From NCBI GenBank assembly GCA_018881555.1, contig JACAXG010000075.1:3764477-3828476 (forward strand): 64,000 nucleotides of DNA, given 5' to 3'. The position numbers were made by a program, and so were the translations under genes. Of the stretch, positions 13,770 to 25,900 are shown one piece after another (position 1 is the stretch's first letter; each line of letters begins with the position of its first letter). Below the pieces are notes generated by a model. The model had not been told where the DNA came from and did no database searches. It saw nothing but the letters and a program-made list of their open reading frames with translations. Source of the DNA: Amblyornis subalaris. Taxonomy: Eukaryota; Chordata; Aves; Passeriformes; Ptilonorhynchidae.

Positions 13770-14000
13770 TGGGGCAGGGCCGGTCCCCCGGGGTATTGAT
13801 CGGGGGCAGCGCTAGCGCGCACTCACCCTCTCTGTCTCCGCTCCCACCGCGGCCACGAATCCACGTCGGCCGGAGCCGCGCGGACCTTGCCCCTTCCGCC
13901 CGTGGGTCCGTCCCGGCGGGGCGGGGAGGCGGGGGCGGGGCGAGGCGGCCCCAGCGCGGCGGGGCGGGACCGGCCCGGGGCTCCCCGGAACGGCGGCGGG
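13770..14000 (+). promoter_or_regulatory. DHRS13: CpG-island promoter and 5' UTR of DHRS13
   Basis: Very GC- and CpG-rich stretch between the CR1 element and the DHRS13 ATG, with repeated GGGGCGGGG/GGGGCGGGAC boxes (Sp1-type) near 13915-13975 and no TATA box. The transcription start cannot be fixed from sequence. Confidence 0.65.
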
Positions 14001-16324
14001 ATGGGGTGGGCGCTGCTGGCCGTGGGGCTGCTGCTGGCGCTGTACACGCTGCTCCGGCACGGGCTGCGCAGCGCCCCGGGGCCCCGCGTCCGCCCCGAGC
14101 TGCGCGGCCGCACCGCCATCGTCACCGGTGAGCGCCGGCAGCGGCCGGGAGGGATGCGGGACGGGCCCCGGTGCGGCCCGGTCCTCGCTCAGCCCCGCTC
14201 TCCGCAGGGGGAAGCAGCGGCATCGGCGCGGCCGCGGCGCTGGAGCTCGCCCGGTGCGGGGCCCGCGTTATCCTGGCGACCCGCAACGCCGTGCGGGGAG
14301 AGGCCGCCGCCAGCCGCATCCGCAGGGTGAGCACCGGCGCCCCCGGGGGACCCCCGGCGCCCTCTGAACACCCCTAGGCACTCCCACCCATGGGACATCC
14401 CCACGGCAGCACAGGGGCATCCCTGGCGCCTGCAGGACACCCCTGGCACCCCATGAGCAACTCCAGGACACTCACAGGATGCCCCAGGACACCACCCAGG
14501 ACACGCAACAGGACATCTCAAGGCATCATATGAGTAACCCNCCAAACACCCCCATGGGTACATCCAGGAAACCACCAGTCACTCCAAAGATACCCCCTCA
14601 GACACCCCCATGGGACATCCCCAGGCACCCGAGATAGTCCAAGGGAGGGGCGCTCTGTACCGGGGTCCCAGCATACTGCAGCCCTTGGGCACTCTGCAGC
14701 CCCCCTCACCCTGGGCCAGATCCAGTCCCCAGAACATCCCCCTGCCCCCAGCTGGATCCAGCACCCACCCAGGACAGGGTACCCCCACCCAGGGTAGGGT
14801 ACACCCCCTGGGCCATCCCCAGGCCCTGCCCCACGCCTTGCTGTGCCTGCAGGAGACAGGGAACAACGAGGTGCAGTTCATGCATCTGGACCTGGCCAGT
14901 CTACGCTCGGTGCGAGCCTTTGCCAGCACCTTCCTGCGCCAGGAGCCCCACCTGCACCTCCTCATCAACAACGCGGGTGAGTGCCGGGACCCCAGATCCC
15001 CTCTGCACCCCCGGGGCACCACCGTGGGCTGCCATTGCCTCCTCCGCAGGGGTGAGCGCCGGGGGCACGACAGAGGATGGCTTCAGCCTGCCCTTCCAGG
15101 TGAACCACCTGGGCCATTTCCTGCTGACCCAGCTGCTGCTGGAGCGGCTGCGGAGCTGCGCTCCCAGCCGGGTGGTCATCGTGGCCTCCAGCGCCCACTG
15201 CGCCGGCCGCCTGCGCCTCGAGTCCCTGGGCCGGCCGCCCCCGGGGCTGTTCTCTGCCTTCCAGGACTACTGTGACAGCAAGCTGGCCAACGTGCTGCAC
15301 GCCCGTGAGCTGGCCACGCGCGAGCAGGGCACGCAGGTCACCTGCTACGCCGTGCACCCAGGTAGGACCCAGCTCGCCATCAGTGTCTGTGCTCTGCACA
15401 CCTTTTTGTCCCTTTGTGTCCCTGTGTGCAGGGTGGCCTCGTGCCTTGCAGCCTTTGCTCAGGGCATTCCTGCACGGGGAGCATCGTCGCCTTGCATGGT
15501 GCGGCTCTTTGCATGTGTCCCTTTATATGGTGTGTCCTTTTGCATGTGTCCCTGTGCACAGTGTCCCTTTTCATCGTGTGTCCCTTTGCATGGCATGTCC
15601 CTTTGCACGCTTGTCCCTTTTATACAGTGTGTCTCTTTGCAGTGTCCCCTTTGCACATGCATCCCTTTGCACAGCATGTCGCATTTCATGGTGTGTCCCT
15701 TTATACAGAGCTTCCCTTTGCACATGTGTCCCTGGGCACAGTGTCCCTTTGCACGGCATCTCCGTTTGCACGTGTCCCCTTGCACAAGTGTCCTCACACA
15801 GAGCACACACCCCCGCCCCCAGCCTTGCACGGCCAGGACAGCTGTGGCAGTTCCCAGGGACAATCACAGCCGCACTGCCCATGCCAATGCCACCCTGGCC
15901 ATCTCCCTCGCGTGCCTGTGCACTGGGGCACACAGGGGGACACTCCATGGGGGATGCTCCATGTGGGACACTCCACGTGCGCCAATCTCACGCAGGGTTC
16001 GTGAACACTTCGCTGTTCCGGCACGCGCCGCTGTGGCTGAAGCCGCTGCTGCTGCCGCTGGCCTGGCTCCTGTTCCTGGACGCGTCCGAGGGCGCGCAGG
16101 TGGTGCTGGACTGCGCCACGCAGGACGGCCTCGAGCCCCTCAGCGGCCGCTACTTCACCGACTGCGGCCCCCGGCTGCCGTGGCCGGCGGGGCGCGATGA
16201 CCGCCTGGCGCGGGCACTCTGGGAGGGCAGCGAGCGGCTGGTGGGGCTGGGGGCGGCAGGGGGACACCAGGAGGGACAGCAGGAGGGACATCGGGGGGAA
16301 CCCGCTGCTCCCACGGCGCAATAA
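14001..16324 (+). CDS. DHRS13: DHRS13, dehydrogenase/reductase SDR family member 13
   Basis: Membrane-anchored short-chain dehydrogenase/reductase of the retinol-dehydrogenase-like group; the physiological substrate is not established. Exons: 14001-14127, 14208-14326, 14853-14976, 15050-15361, 15996-16324, giving 336 residues in one open frame. The start is the first ATG, followed at once by a hydrophobic helix ([16 protein letters not shown]), a likely signal anchor. The Rossmann nucleotide motif TGGSSGIG spans the exon 1/2 junction. NNAG ends exon 3, the catalytic Ser is in VASSAH, and YCDSK supplies the active-site Tyr and Lys. The C-terminal exon has a second hydrophobic stretch ([14 protein letters not shown]) and LSGRYF as in human. 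The tail is short: the human protein, from memory ~377 residues, has a longer Ser/Pro-rich end. The stop codon lies inside the poly(A) signal. Confidence 0.95.
14340..14835. repeat. Degenerate GGACAC/CACCCC minisatellite in DHRS13 intron 2
   Basis: Intron 2 (14327-14852) is made largely of imperfect 10-20 bp units around GGACACCCC, GGACATCCC and GGCACCCC. Unit length varies, so it reads as a decayed tandem array. No coding sequence recognised. Confidence 0.6.
15395..15792. repeat. Tandem minisatellite (TGTCCCTTTGCAC units) in DHRS13 intron 4
   Basis: About twenty imperfect units of roughly 18-21 bp built on GTGTCCCTTTGCAC or GTGTCCCTTTATAC fill most of intron 4 (15362-15995). The repeat is open in several frames on both strands and creates long artificial reading frames that run on from exon 4; these are not genes. 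Confidence 0.9.
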
Positions 16325-16325
16325 A
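16320..16325 (+). terminator. DHRS13: Poly(A) signal AATAAA overlapping the DHRS13 stop codon
   Basis: The last codon CAA and stop TAA (16322-16324) form AATAAA together with the next A. A GT-rich segment suited to CstF binding follows at about 16350-16372. No other AATAAA lies between here and FLOT2, so the 3' UTR is predicted to be only about 15-30 nt. Confidence 0.8.
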
Positions 16326-16344
16326 GGTGATGGTGGCGATGAGG

Positions 16345-16660
16345 GAGCTCGGGGGTTCCTGTGTGGGTGTGGAATGGGGGTGAGTGAGGGGCACCGGCCC
16401 TTGCACACGGACACACGCCGTGCCCTGCACGTGCAGCAGAGCTGGGGGGTGACGCGGAATGAATGTGCAAGGGGGTGTGTGCAAGGTGCGGGTGTGCAGA
16501 GCAGCACTCCCGGCCCTGCACACACACTGCAGCGCGCACACACCCCCTTGCACACACGTATACANATGCAGTCACACAAACACATCCCCCTCCTAGACAC
16601 CCATACGGTGTCTCTTACACTCCCCCACGGGCACCCATGAGGTCACACCCTCGCCTTGCA
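16345..16660. other. DHRS13-FLOT2 intergenic spacer with CA-rich segment
   Basis: Short spacer with a CACACA-rich, GCACAC-rich segment at about 16515-16690 and no coding content. It joins the end of DHRS13 to the FLOT2 promoter; both genes read rightwards. Confidence 0.6.
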
Positions 16661-16699
16661 CACCCACGCAGTGTCGCACGCATCCCTTGCGCACTCACG

Positions 16700-16901
16700 C
16701 ACGTTCCTGCCTTGCCCACCGCGCATGCGCGTGAGCCCCATGTTACCCGCGCACGCGGCTCCCAACATGGCGGCGCCCACGGGCGGGCCCCGCCCCCGGG
16801 GTGTGGCACCGACCTCCCCAAGATGGCGGCGCCCGCGGGCCGCGCCCCCGCCGTGCGAGGCGCGGGGGGTTGTGGGGGCGGGCGGCGGCGGCGGGGCCGC
16901 C
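16700..16901 (+). promoter_or_regulatory. FLOT2: FLOT2 CpG promoter with NRF1 and two YY1/TISU-type motifs
   Basis: A perfect NRF1 palindrome GCGCATGCGC lies at 16721-16730. Two YY1/TISU-type sites follow: CAACATGGCGGC at about 16763-16774 and CAAGATGGCGGC at 16819-16830. The region is CpG-rich and has no TATA box, as expected of a housekeeping promoter. The ATG in the first motif (16767) is in frame with the FLOT2 start at 16902. Confidence 0.75.
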
Positions 16902-19900
16902 ATGGGGAACTGTCACACGGTGGGGCCCAACGAGGCGCTGGTGGTGTCAGGTACGGCCGGGACAGAGGGGCTGAGGGGTGACACGGGGGGGACCCTGAGG
17001 GAGTTGGGGGTCCTGGCTCTGAGGGGAGTCTCAGGGGTTCGAGGGGTCCCTGTCATGGGATCTGGCGTGGTGGGGGGAGAACTGCCCTGGGGGGGGTCTT
17101 TGGGGCACTGAGAGGGGGCTCTGCAATGGGGATGGGGCTGAGTGGTGCAATGGGGGCTTGTGCCTGTCATGGAAAGGCTCTGAGGCACTGGGGAGGGTCC
17201 CTGCTCTGGGGTAACCCAGGGAGCTGGTGGGGTCTGCCTGGAGGGGAGAGTGGGATCTTGAGAGGATGTTTGGGGGCACCTGCTGCAGCGTGCCCTGTGA
17301 TTTGGGAGGAGTCTCCTGAAGGAACACTGGGCTGTTGGGGGGGGATGTCCGTCCTGGAGGGAGCACTGCGTGGGTCCCTGTCGTGAGGAGACCTTGCAGC
17401 ATTGTTCAGGGATGTCCTGTCCTGCTGTGGGTGGGCACTGGGGTGCTGGAGGTGTCCCTGCGAAGTGGGGACAATGGTCAGCTCCTGCCATGTTGATCCC
17501 GGGGCTCCGGGGTGGGGTCCTGCGGCGCAGAGCTGTGGGTGAGGTCCGGTGCCAGCAGCACCCCCGATGCTGCTGATCTCAGGTGATGTCAGGCAGTGGC
17601 ACCAGCAAAGCTCTGGGCCACTGCCAACAGCCTTTGGCTGGGATTGCCAGGAAGCCGTCCTGTTACTGGGGGCAGGTTGGGTTTGCCAGGGAAGCGGAGC
17701 TGGGAGTGAGCATCCCCCTGGGGCAGAGCACTGCAGGCTTGTCCCTGTGGAGCCCATCTCATCCGTCACATCCTGACGCTTCTTCCTTACCAGCACATCA
17801 CCTGGAATCTCAGTAGTGCTGACACTGGATGCAGGTGATGCCCCTGGACATGTGGAATGTCACCAGCAGCTGAGCTGGTGGCTGAGGTTGGGGTTAAACA
17901 AACCAGCAGTGAAATCCCCCGTGTCTGATTCAACCTGTAGCTGCTTCAACACTGCTGAAACTCCGGGCTGCGCTTTGACATGGACCAGGCTGTGTGCAGA
18001 CAGCATTATTATTAATTAATTATTGTTAGGTGAATTAATTATTGTTCGGTGATGTAAGGGCTGGGAGCTTCGCTCTGTGACGGACTGGGGCCAACTGCAA
18101 GTATTAAGCACCCGGTAGAAAACACATGTGAACATCAAGGATGTGCCTCAGTCACAGCTCTGCCACGCTTGTAACTATGTTGTTGTGCTTTCGGAGCCAA
18201 AGCCTCCAGCAAGCTGTGGCTGATCTGTTACCAGTTCATCTCTCTCGGATGACAGAGCTGTTACAGGAATTCCTGAGGAGATGCCAGGAGCAGGCCGCAG
18301 TTCTGGAAACAAATATGCCCGCTCTGGCGGCTGCTTGTAAGGAGTTACAAACCACACCCAGCAGCTGCCTGGAGCAGCAGTATTCCTTGCAGTTTTCCTG
18401 GTCTGCAGTTCCCAGTGGGATCTAGAACTGATNCTGTGCTTGTCTCCAAAGAGACCCCTGTCAAAATTGGCACTGTTTAGTAAAATGCCACATTCACGGG
18501 AAGATTGGGAAGCTGTGCCCCAGGTGTGCTGGGATGCCCTTTAGTCTCANAGCTTGGATTTGCTTCTGTTCAGCTCTGGAGTTCACAAAACACAGCTTCC
18601 AGGATGAGCCAGCAGGAATTTGTGGCATCTGCTTGCAGTTCCAAGTGTGGTGCTTTCCCACAGCCAGGAAGGGTTGGGAGGACACTCCTCGATTTGCAAG
18701 TGCGTTCTGGGAAGGGAGCAGAGTTCACCCCGAGTTCTGCCAGTTAGAATGGGGTTTGGAGCTGCCACCAGACTGGTTTTCCTCTGCTGCTGCCCAGCAG
18801 ACACCTGCTGTCTCCTGAGGGCACCAACTGAGAGCTTCAGGGGCAGCCAAGAGGTTGTGGGAGCTCTGCAGGGCTCTGCAGCTCCTCTGTGCTTGTGTGC
18901 AGAGCGACTGCCAGGGCATTAGTGAGAGGGTGTAGCTACAAGCTGTTGTAATTCCAGGAACTTGAGCCATGTTCCTCCAGGGAAAAGCAGAGAGGACCTC
19001 GTGGGCCAGCATTAATTTGTGTGACACTAAAGCTGGATTTGGGGACAGAGAGGGGAAGGGAAGGAGAAACCAATAATAATTACCAATAAACCAAAATAAT
19101 ATTAAATAAATTTTAGTTAATTTAATTTAAATAAACCAAATATTGTTAAAGGCAGGCTTTTGGCTTGCAGTCTTGAATTGTCTTACAGTTGTTATTTGAA
19201 AGACTTCACTTTGTGGGAGGATTTTCTTTATTGTAAATTCAGCCTGTGCCCCTTGGCCTTTAGTCCCGGGTCTCCCCTGGCATGTGGGTTTTTCTGAGGA
19301 GGGATGTTCTTTCTTTTCACTTTCTTGTGAGACACTCGAGCTCCTCCGGTGCTCAAGGAGCAGCCAGCTGTGCCTTGGGAACGTGGAGCTTTGTGGCCTT
19401 ATTTGGGAAGCTGCTTCCCAGGCACGGCTCAGCACTCCCCTGGCACTGCCGTCCTTCCCCTGCTAAGCAACATCTATCTCCTTCTAAGAAACTGCACTAT
19501 TGATTGATCCATCAGTGAATTGTGGANCCCAAATTGTGGGTCTGACTTTCCTGGGAGACTCCTGGTCAGCTTCGGTTCAGCGTCCGAGAAGGCTTCATGG
19601 CTAAGGGTCAGTCTCCTGATTTTGAAATACAGCGTTACAGAATTTCCACGTAGTTTCATCATAAGGAAATATAGTTTATAATGGCCATGTTTCATCTTAC
19701 AGTTACCAAACAGTGTTGCCCAAATCTCTACAGCTGGGGCATTTTCCTTCTGGCTGGCAAGGGCTGCAGGGTGGCACTGTGCAGGAACAGTCCAGCAGCA
19801 AGGAGCTCTGAGGGGAACACTTGGAGATACGTGACAGGGAGAAATGGGCACAGCCCTCTGTGTTCCTGTGTCAGAACAAACTGCTGCTTCAGCAAAAGTT

Positions 19901-22900
19901 TAGGGAGTGAAACCCAGCCAACCCAGCTTTTTTCTTAGGAGACTACTGGAACAAATACGTTTCTTGTAACACCTAGAAGAACACAACTAGAAGTATTTAC
20001 CATGTCCATCTAACCTGATTCCCCCTCAGGTGAGCGGAAGTCAGCTTGAGAAATACACTCCAGCCCAGTTTCTCAAATTTTACTTTAGTGCAATACCCTC
20101 AGGGGCTCCTTGATGCCTGTCAAAGTAAAAGAAGAGCTAGCAGTTAATTCCAGTTTTGCATAGGCATTTCCTGCTGCAACCCAGCAGTCAGGGGTAGGTA
20201 ACCCTTCCAGGGCTGCTCTAAGCTCTTCCATCCTGTTACTGCATTCCTCTTATCCCTGCAAGAACTGATCATGTATTTTCATGGTACTTCTCTAAGTTGA
20301 AAGCCTGAAATAAGGATTTCTTGAGGCTCTGCAAGCCCTTCCTGCAAGAGANGTGCAGTCCACAGTGCAAGAAGGAACTGGTTTCTCAGATACTATAAAA
20401 TAAATATGAAACTGCCTGGAAAACCATTGCCAGGAACTTGACAGTAGCTCACTGTTCAGCTGAAAGAATTTATCGAGTAAGTTCCTTGTTTTGGCTTGGA
20501 TAATGGAATCGAGAATGTGCTTATTGAATTTGCAGACTGAGCTGGGAATGGGTTCGAGAGCTCTGAAGAGCTGGATCAAAATCAAAACAAACCCGGTAGA
20601 TTGACCCAATGGGCTGAACAGAATCTGATGCAGTTCAGTTTCGCTTAGGTGAAAATGGAATGTGGAGGTCCAGGCCATGTCCTGTGCGAAGACGTAGTGA
20701 GCAGCAAGACCCTCCTGAGCCCTAACACTGGTGGTGCAATTCCAGTTCTTCAGCCTCAAAAAAANCAGGAGTTTGTGGGAAGGAGCAGGCAGCTTTAGCT
20801 GGCTCTCATGTGAGGTTTTGCCCTGTCTGTGTTCATACAGTTCATGCAGTTCCTCTCACACCAGGCAAGCCGTGCAGGAAACTTGTAGTGGCACTGATAG
20901 TCATCTGCCAGGTTTAACTGAGTCCTCCTGCAGATTGAGGTTTGTCATCTTGGGAAGCCAAAAATCTTTCCCCACTGTTGGTTTCTTGCTGCTTGTGATG
21001 CTGACGGGTTGCTGAAAGGGCAGCATCACAGCTGGTATCAAGTCATGAGTGTTCAAAAGGGCCCTTACACAGCTCCTTTATGATCTTTCCTTCTCAGGAG
21101 GTGGTTTGCAGCATTTTTGCACCTTTTTGCAGGCTCAAGGTTTCCCTTGCCATGTACTTGTTAAATCTCTAGGACTTGCAAACTACTCTTTGGAAAGCAT
21201 GTTAGGAGAAGGAGGTGGACAATAGCCTCAGGCCTTTCCTTTTGGTTTCCGAGGGGAATTCTGGGGTAGTATCTCTGTGGTTTTGTTGTGTAGCTTCATT
21301 GTTGTTTGTCTTCTCTGAGGTTGTGTTTACAGGATGAGTTAGTAAATGTATTTTTAAACTCTCTCTAGGATTGATACTCATTAAGTCATTTTCATATAGA
21401 TTACATCCAGAACAAGATAGCCAGTGTAATCTGCTTTCATCTNTTGCAGTGACCATCAGAGGCTTTTATGGATTCAACTCAGAGCCCTATATCTTTTTAA
21501 ATTAATTTTTGTTAACCTTGTACTATTTCCTCATGTGAACAAAGCCTAATTTATATGCACAGCAGGACCTAAGAACCAGAGACTGACTTTAGTCTGGGCC
21601 CTGCTTTAGGACATGATTTTCTTTATGTATGCTTTTGCCTTCCTCTATCTCTGCATTAGGTCTTTTGTTAGTAACTGTTTTCAATTATCAATTTTTTCCT
21701 GGTCTGTCTGCACTCAGCAGCCTGTTTACCACGACCTGATTTCAGAACGCTCACCGCTTCCTGCCAGAGAGGTAACTCAGTGCCCGAGTTACCTGGGAGA
21801 GCAAACAACACAGAGCTTGTTCACGTTGTCCCGGCTTTGATGTCTTGAGCCCTGTGTCCCCGAAACTGTTTGGGCTCACGTTCTTCCTTACTTGCTTCCT
21901 GCATCTGCTGAGAGCTCCTTTTATCCACCAACTCCCAAGCAATTAATCTTATTTCGTAATNAAAAAACCCCAAACAAACAGACAAGGTGCTTTCTCCTGG
22001 CTCTGGGAATTCTTGCTTGAACATGGGACCCCTTCACTGGGAAGAAGCCAAGCTGGCTGGCAGCTCCCTGGCCATGAATCCTCCGTTTGTGGCCCCGCAC
22101 ACTGCCCCGGAAGAGGCACGGTGGATGTTTGTGGAAGCGATGGCCAAGCGGCTGTGAGACCCAGTCTGCTGGAACAGTGGGCGTATTATAGCTGGAAAAG
22201 GCAATTTCTCTGCCAAATCTCATTGTGCAAGAGGGTTTATTCTTTAGCCTTGCAAAGATTTCGCTTTGTTGGTTCCTTTTTCACTTGCTCCCTGAGAATT
22301 GAGAAAGAGGCGCTGGGACTGCCATGGAAAATGAGCCCTCAGCTCCTCAGCCTTACCAGGACGGAGCTCTGCTGCGCTCAGACGTCCAGCGTGCGTGAAA
22401 GCAACCAGCTGGCATCCCACTCTTCCTTAATGTGTTAGTTTTCCCTGTTTTTCTTAGGCTTTGAACAGGTTTTGACATATAATCTCACTCAGTGGACCGT
22501 GCTCTGCAGCTGTGTTGTGTAGCACTGGGAAGCAAATGTGGAGCTCATTTTGGGTGTGATACTAAATAAGGTATTTCCTTGCATTTCCTACAGAAGAAAA
22601 GGAACATCTGTGTGGAGAGGCACTTTCCTGTAACAATGGTGGGTTTAGGGTGCAGAACTTTCTCAGGATACTATTAAGAAACAATTAGAAGAGGTTCAGT
22701 AGAGACCCCATAGACCCTGGGAAATAAAATACCTTTCCATGTGGTGCTGCTTTTCCGGACTGCCAGGAACACCTCCCTTCCTGTTCTTGGAAAACAACGG
22801 CCTGGCTGAAAGGCTGAGCTAACTGGGCTGACNTCCTCCAAGAAATGTTAAAGGCATTGTGGTTGCTGCAGGATGTTGTATCATCAGCTTCTGTAACACT

Positions 22901-25900
22901 TGCTTGGCTGAAATAGCCTTCCAGCTGNGGGAGGAAGCTATCCAAAGGCTGCCTCAGAGGTGACAGGAGAATATCCCTCTAGGCTGTGAAGCACAGGAGA
23001 TCTGACAGTGTGCAAATCCTTTTCTCATTTGTGTTTAATTCTTACTGAAATGCGAGATGGGGCTGAATTGCAGATGGGGCTGATCTGCTGGTTTGTCAAG
23101 CATTGCATGGGAGCCAGTGAAGCAGGCNGTATGTGGCCAGTATCTGGAAGCAGACAATGTCTGGAAGCAGGCAGAAGAGGGCTAAAATGCTGGAAGATTG
23201 GGAGGAGAAGGAGGAAGAGGAGGAGGAGGACACAATCTCCTCCTGCGGTCCCGGGGCCCTGCGGGCACGCTGGCCTGGATGTGTGTTGCCTTTCCCTTTT
23301 CGTTTTGACCTATTGCAGCAAACTTAATAATGGTCGTTTCTCTTGAAAGGGCTGCTGGCTTTTCCCTTTCCCCTCCCACAACCCGACGCTCCCACAGCCA
23401 CGCCGTTTTCCGCATTCCTGCTCTTCCCCTGCGCCGGGTCTGTCCTGCCTGTGTAGATCCATCCCACAGGGCTGGAACTGTCTGTTGCTGTGTTTGTACA
23501 GCGCTCGCCTTGCTGAGGCCCTCGGGCACTGCTGTAGTAAGTGTGATTATGGAGAGCAGATGAGAGAGGGAATTCTGGCTCGATCTGCCTGAGAGCCAGC
23601 AGCTCCTAGCCCTGGTCAGAGCAGGGAGCTGCAGAGCTCCTCCCTTCCCAGGCATGAAACCCGGGGCTGGTNGCTGGCAGGGTGCTCTCTTGAAAGGCAG
23701 CAGGTGTCTTGTTCTTTAAATCAAAGATGTGGAAATCTAGACAGCATCTTCTGGCTTCATTGGGATCAAATCTTAAATGTGTCAGAGGCTCTCTACAGGC
23801 TGCCTGAACCCTGGACGCATCCAGCTCTGAGGTGGACCATCAAAGCATCAGACACTGTGTTACTTGCACAAGCCAGATCTAGGAGATATTTTTGGGAATT
23901 CAAGGGTTCTTCCCTCCTCCAATGCTGACTTGCGAGTTTCTCTGGGAATTTAAGGGTGGTTTGCAGTGTGGGGTGAGGGAAAAGAGATGGATTTCTTATG
24001 TGGCTTTCCATAACAGTTAACATCATGGTTGAATATACTTATATTGATTCTGGTTGCTAAAAGTGCTTAACAAAACTAAAATAAAGTCCTGGTTTGAAAT
24101 ACAGTCACTTTCTGTGTATTACTGTTTGTCATACTGATTTAGTAGAAATACTATTTTCCAATTTTATAAGACAATTCCACACGAGGTTGCCTTGAGGAAA
24201 CTGCCATGGAGGTGAGGAAGAGCATTGGGTTCCTGGGTGGGCAGGCTTGTTACGAATTTCTCTGCTTGTAGATTATTTCCTGTCCAAGAGCACGTGCATG
24301 TGTGTAATCCTGATGGCTCTGTGCTTTCTGGTNTGCTGCAGGTGGCTGCTGTGGCTCTGATGAGAAGCAGTATGTGTATGGAGGCTGGGCCTGGGCTTGG
24401 TGGTGCATTACTGACACTCAGAGGTAAGGAGACCCCCATTATTTGTGGATTTTTGGAGTAGGAATTAGGCAGAATCATCCCACTGGGGCTGTCAGCAGTT
24501 ATCTTTAGGAGCATGGGACTGGGCACTGCGTATGAAAACATGGATGAGCATCAGGAGTTCTTTGCTGACTGTTGGCACGGGGACAGCTGGGTGCCACAGT
24601 GCGAAAGACACACACAAAAAAAGAAATCCCATGCTTTCAGCTGAAGTACTTTTCAAATGGCCTCTATGTCCACAAGAGGAGCCAAGTTCTGCCCAGTATG
24701 GCCCAATCCCTCCNCCAGTAACAAACCAGTCTGTGGCCTGCAGTGCACCAGTGCTCCCCCTTGCTCCTCAAGTCTCTCTTTACAAAGATCTGCTGACTGC
24801 TCTCACCTTGGGAGCAGACTGTTCTGATTTGTAACCACGGGATTTCCCTTCTCTCCCTTGCCTCAGTTGTGGGTTTTGCTTGCTGCTGCTTACAGTCTGG
24901 TCTCTGAGCTAACATGCTGTGGTAGTGCTGCTGTCCTACTAATGCAGCTCTTTGTCTCTAGGATCTGTAGGAATGCTACCTCTCTCCCAGTACATCCCTC
25001 GTGCTCACTGATGCATTCCTCCGTCAGTGTAAAAAAATAATAGGGAAAAGGATAAAGACGTGACTTTTGGGTTTTGCACTGAGTGATGGCCAGAGGCTGT
25101 GGTTAACCCTTACTGCCTGGTATTCCATCCTCTTTTCCCTGTACATGTGTTGCCACCAGCAGACAAAGTGAGCCTGTGGCTGCCCTCACTCTGCAGATGA
25201 TGGGAGGTGGGAGGGGAAGGAAAGGCTCAGCTTGTGGATTCGGTGTTTGAGGGCTGTGTTTGATCCAGACAAGCTTCATTCCCGAAGTTTTGTGAGACAT
25301 CTTGCTGGGAGAACTTTTAATTGAACAAATGGTTCTTTCTCCTCCTCTTCTTTTGTGAGACATCCAGTGAATGCTGCAGGACCTTGACCTGCCGAGTGCA
25401 GGAGATATCAGATATATTTGGGAGGCTGATTTATTAAGTTAGGGATAGGCTGAATCCGGGGCCAAGAACTGGATTGCCAGGAATGAGCTGTTATATGATA
25501 GAGGTCTGGGCATTATTTAGCAAATGGGGCTCTTGACAGGAATTCCAGCATCCAAACAAATCCTCTGCTTTAAAATCTATACCAGTTCNTGCCATGGGAT
25601 GTTGGGCTTAATTCTCCTTTCTCAAATGCCATAAGCTGTGCCCCAGATGGAGCCCGCTGCATTAACATGAAGAGTGAGACAGATTTCCTTCTCTGAAATT
25701 AGGACATTTTTTCTGGAACCGCCAGTGCTGCGAGCAAGAGAGACAGGAGCAATTGTGTTGCTGTCAGCGGCATCCCGCCAGGTAGCATTAACCTGGGAAC
25801 AAAAGGAACAGTTAGAGCTGGCAGGGTGCTGGGCACTTATCCTGCTGCAACCTTGAGCACTGGGGAAAAACAAGGGGAAAAAAAATGCTGTCCCTGTTTG

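Noticed and set aside
14920..16324. Long + strand frames (426 and 350 codons) spanning DHRS13 exons 3 to 5
   Set aside because: They arise from reading through introns, helped by the stop-free minisatellite in intron 4. The spliced model gives a complete SDR protein.
20292..20759. 155-codon minus-strand frame in FLOT2 intron 1
   Set aside because: It lies antisense over a probable CR1 fragment and carries no recognisable domain.
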